Translations under genes and position numbers: made by a program | Notes under the pieces: model-generated | Told to the model about the DNA's origin: nothing | The model's database searches: none | The model's input: the letters and a program-made list of their open reading frames with translations, nothing else | Shown here: positions 60,215 through 60,414 of the stretch, in pieces | Position numbering within the stretch: position 1 is the stretch's first letter | How the letters are laid out: the number at the start of each line of letters is the position of its first letter | Assembly: GCA_002747255.1 (NCBI GenBank) | Contig: PDUC01000046.1 | Location: 1 to 60,414 of the forward strand | Source of the DNA: Acidobacteriota bacterium | GTDB taxonomy: Bacteria > Acidobacteriota > Holophagae > Acanthopleuribacterales > Acanthopleuribacteraceae | Length of the DNA stretch: 60,414 nucleotides | Reading direction: 5' to 3'

Positions 60215-60414
60215 ATTCGCTTTGGACAAAGACAAGCCGTATGCGAACTCCTTGGAATTGAGCAGCTTAATGAGTACGATCTTTATGAGAACCTGAAGTG
60301 GGTCTCCCAGCACCGGAAAAGGATCGAAAAGGCGCTTTTTAACAAGAGATTCCAGAAAAAGAAACCCTCCTTGTTTTTGTACGATGTCACCAGTTCTTAT
60401 CTGGAAGGACAGTG
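60215..60414 (+). mobile_element. IS1634-like transposase, internal fragment
   Basis: Frame 60215 onward reads FGQRQAVCELLGIEQLNEYD, LYENLKWVSQHRKRIEKALF and SLFLYDVTSSYLEGQ, the last being the first catalytic Asp region of IS1634-type DDE transposases. It has no start codon; the N-terminal part of the transposase is missing and the frame emerges directly from the hydrolase remnant. It runs off the right edge. Confidence 0.6.

Noticed and set aside
1-60414. CRISPR array
   Set aside because: The repeats near 400-2300 are spaced irregularly, have inverted ends and no regular spacers, and no cas gene is present.

Overview
The window looks like a chromosomal segment of a Gram-negative, probably anaerobic or facultative bacterium. 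The evidence is outer-membrane and lipoprotein genes, an RND/LolA-like/beta-barrel cluster, lspA, a DsbD-type disulfide reductase, mixed-acid or acyl-CoA metabolism genes, moderate GC by eye and frequent TTG/GTG starts. Several family combinations (DUF4388 proteins, FecR/DUF6600 protein, ECF sigma beside DUF4097, DUF3014, CxxC-x17-CxxC zinc ribbons) recall Acidobacteriota/Aminicenantes-like or deltaproteobacterial lineages. That placement is inference; there is no rRNA here to fix it.

Layout. 1-2600 is a decayed accessory zone: the C-terminal end of an IS1634-like transposase, several copies of a dispersed repeat with AACCACAGATG-type inverted ends carrying dead GxxExxY-like reading frames, and an alpha/beta hydrolase flanked by two attC-like palindromes. 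After a thioesterase, 3282-10582 is one tightly packed minus-strand run: pyrB-pyrI-hbd-zinc ribbon-AtuA-like-AtuA-associated-nadK-glycosyltransferase-dedA. 11054-13688 is the classic SRP RNA-dnaX-ybaB-recR block, with a strong A10 slippery site in dnaX. 14274-19231 holds a zinc-finger membrane protein, tRNA-Ser and a pair of large acidic proteins of unknown role. 19591-26453 is a minus-strand run dsbD-punA-cdd-mtaB-ntrY-like kinase.

From 26744 the plus strand carries a toast-rack-like protein, RNase G, rpmG with its own promoter and terminator, an RND exporter with a LolA-like protein and a beta-barrel protein, and single-chain purL. Then come fabH and several secreted or unknown proteins, a YfcC-like carrier, a second 3-hydroxyacyl-CoA dehydrogenase with acetate kinase, dnaB, a DUF3014 protein, and a tRNA-Lys/tRNA-Glu pair with promoter and terminator. 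After these follow glutaminyl cyclotransferase, lspA and a lipoate-ligase-like gene.

51645-55968 (minus) groups an anti-sigma-like protein, an ECF sigma factor, a DUF4097 protein, a REP-like palindrome and a secreted FecR/DUF6600 protein with a roughly 300-residue Arg/Ser/Thr tail. folK, mazG, a GAF/HD-GYP phosphodiesterase and an endonuclease/exonuclease/phosphatase protein follow. The window ends in a frameshifted dienelactone-hydrolase-like gene that runs directly into an internal piece of an IS1634-like transposase, so both window edges carry parts of that transposase family.

Most genes are housekeeping. The least explained pieces are the DUF4388/beta-helix pair, the sigma/anti-sigma/DUF4097/DUF6600 block, the RND-LolA-barrel set and the repeat/attC-like zone. 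No CRISPR array, rRNA, prophage or recognisable defence system was seen.
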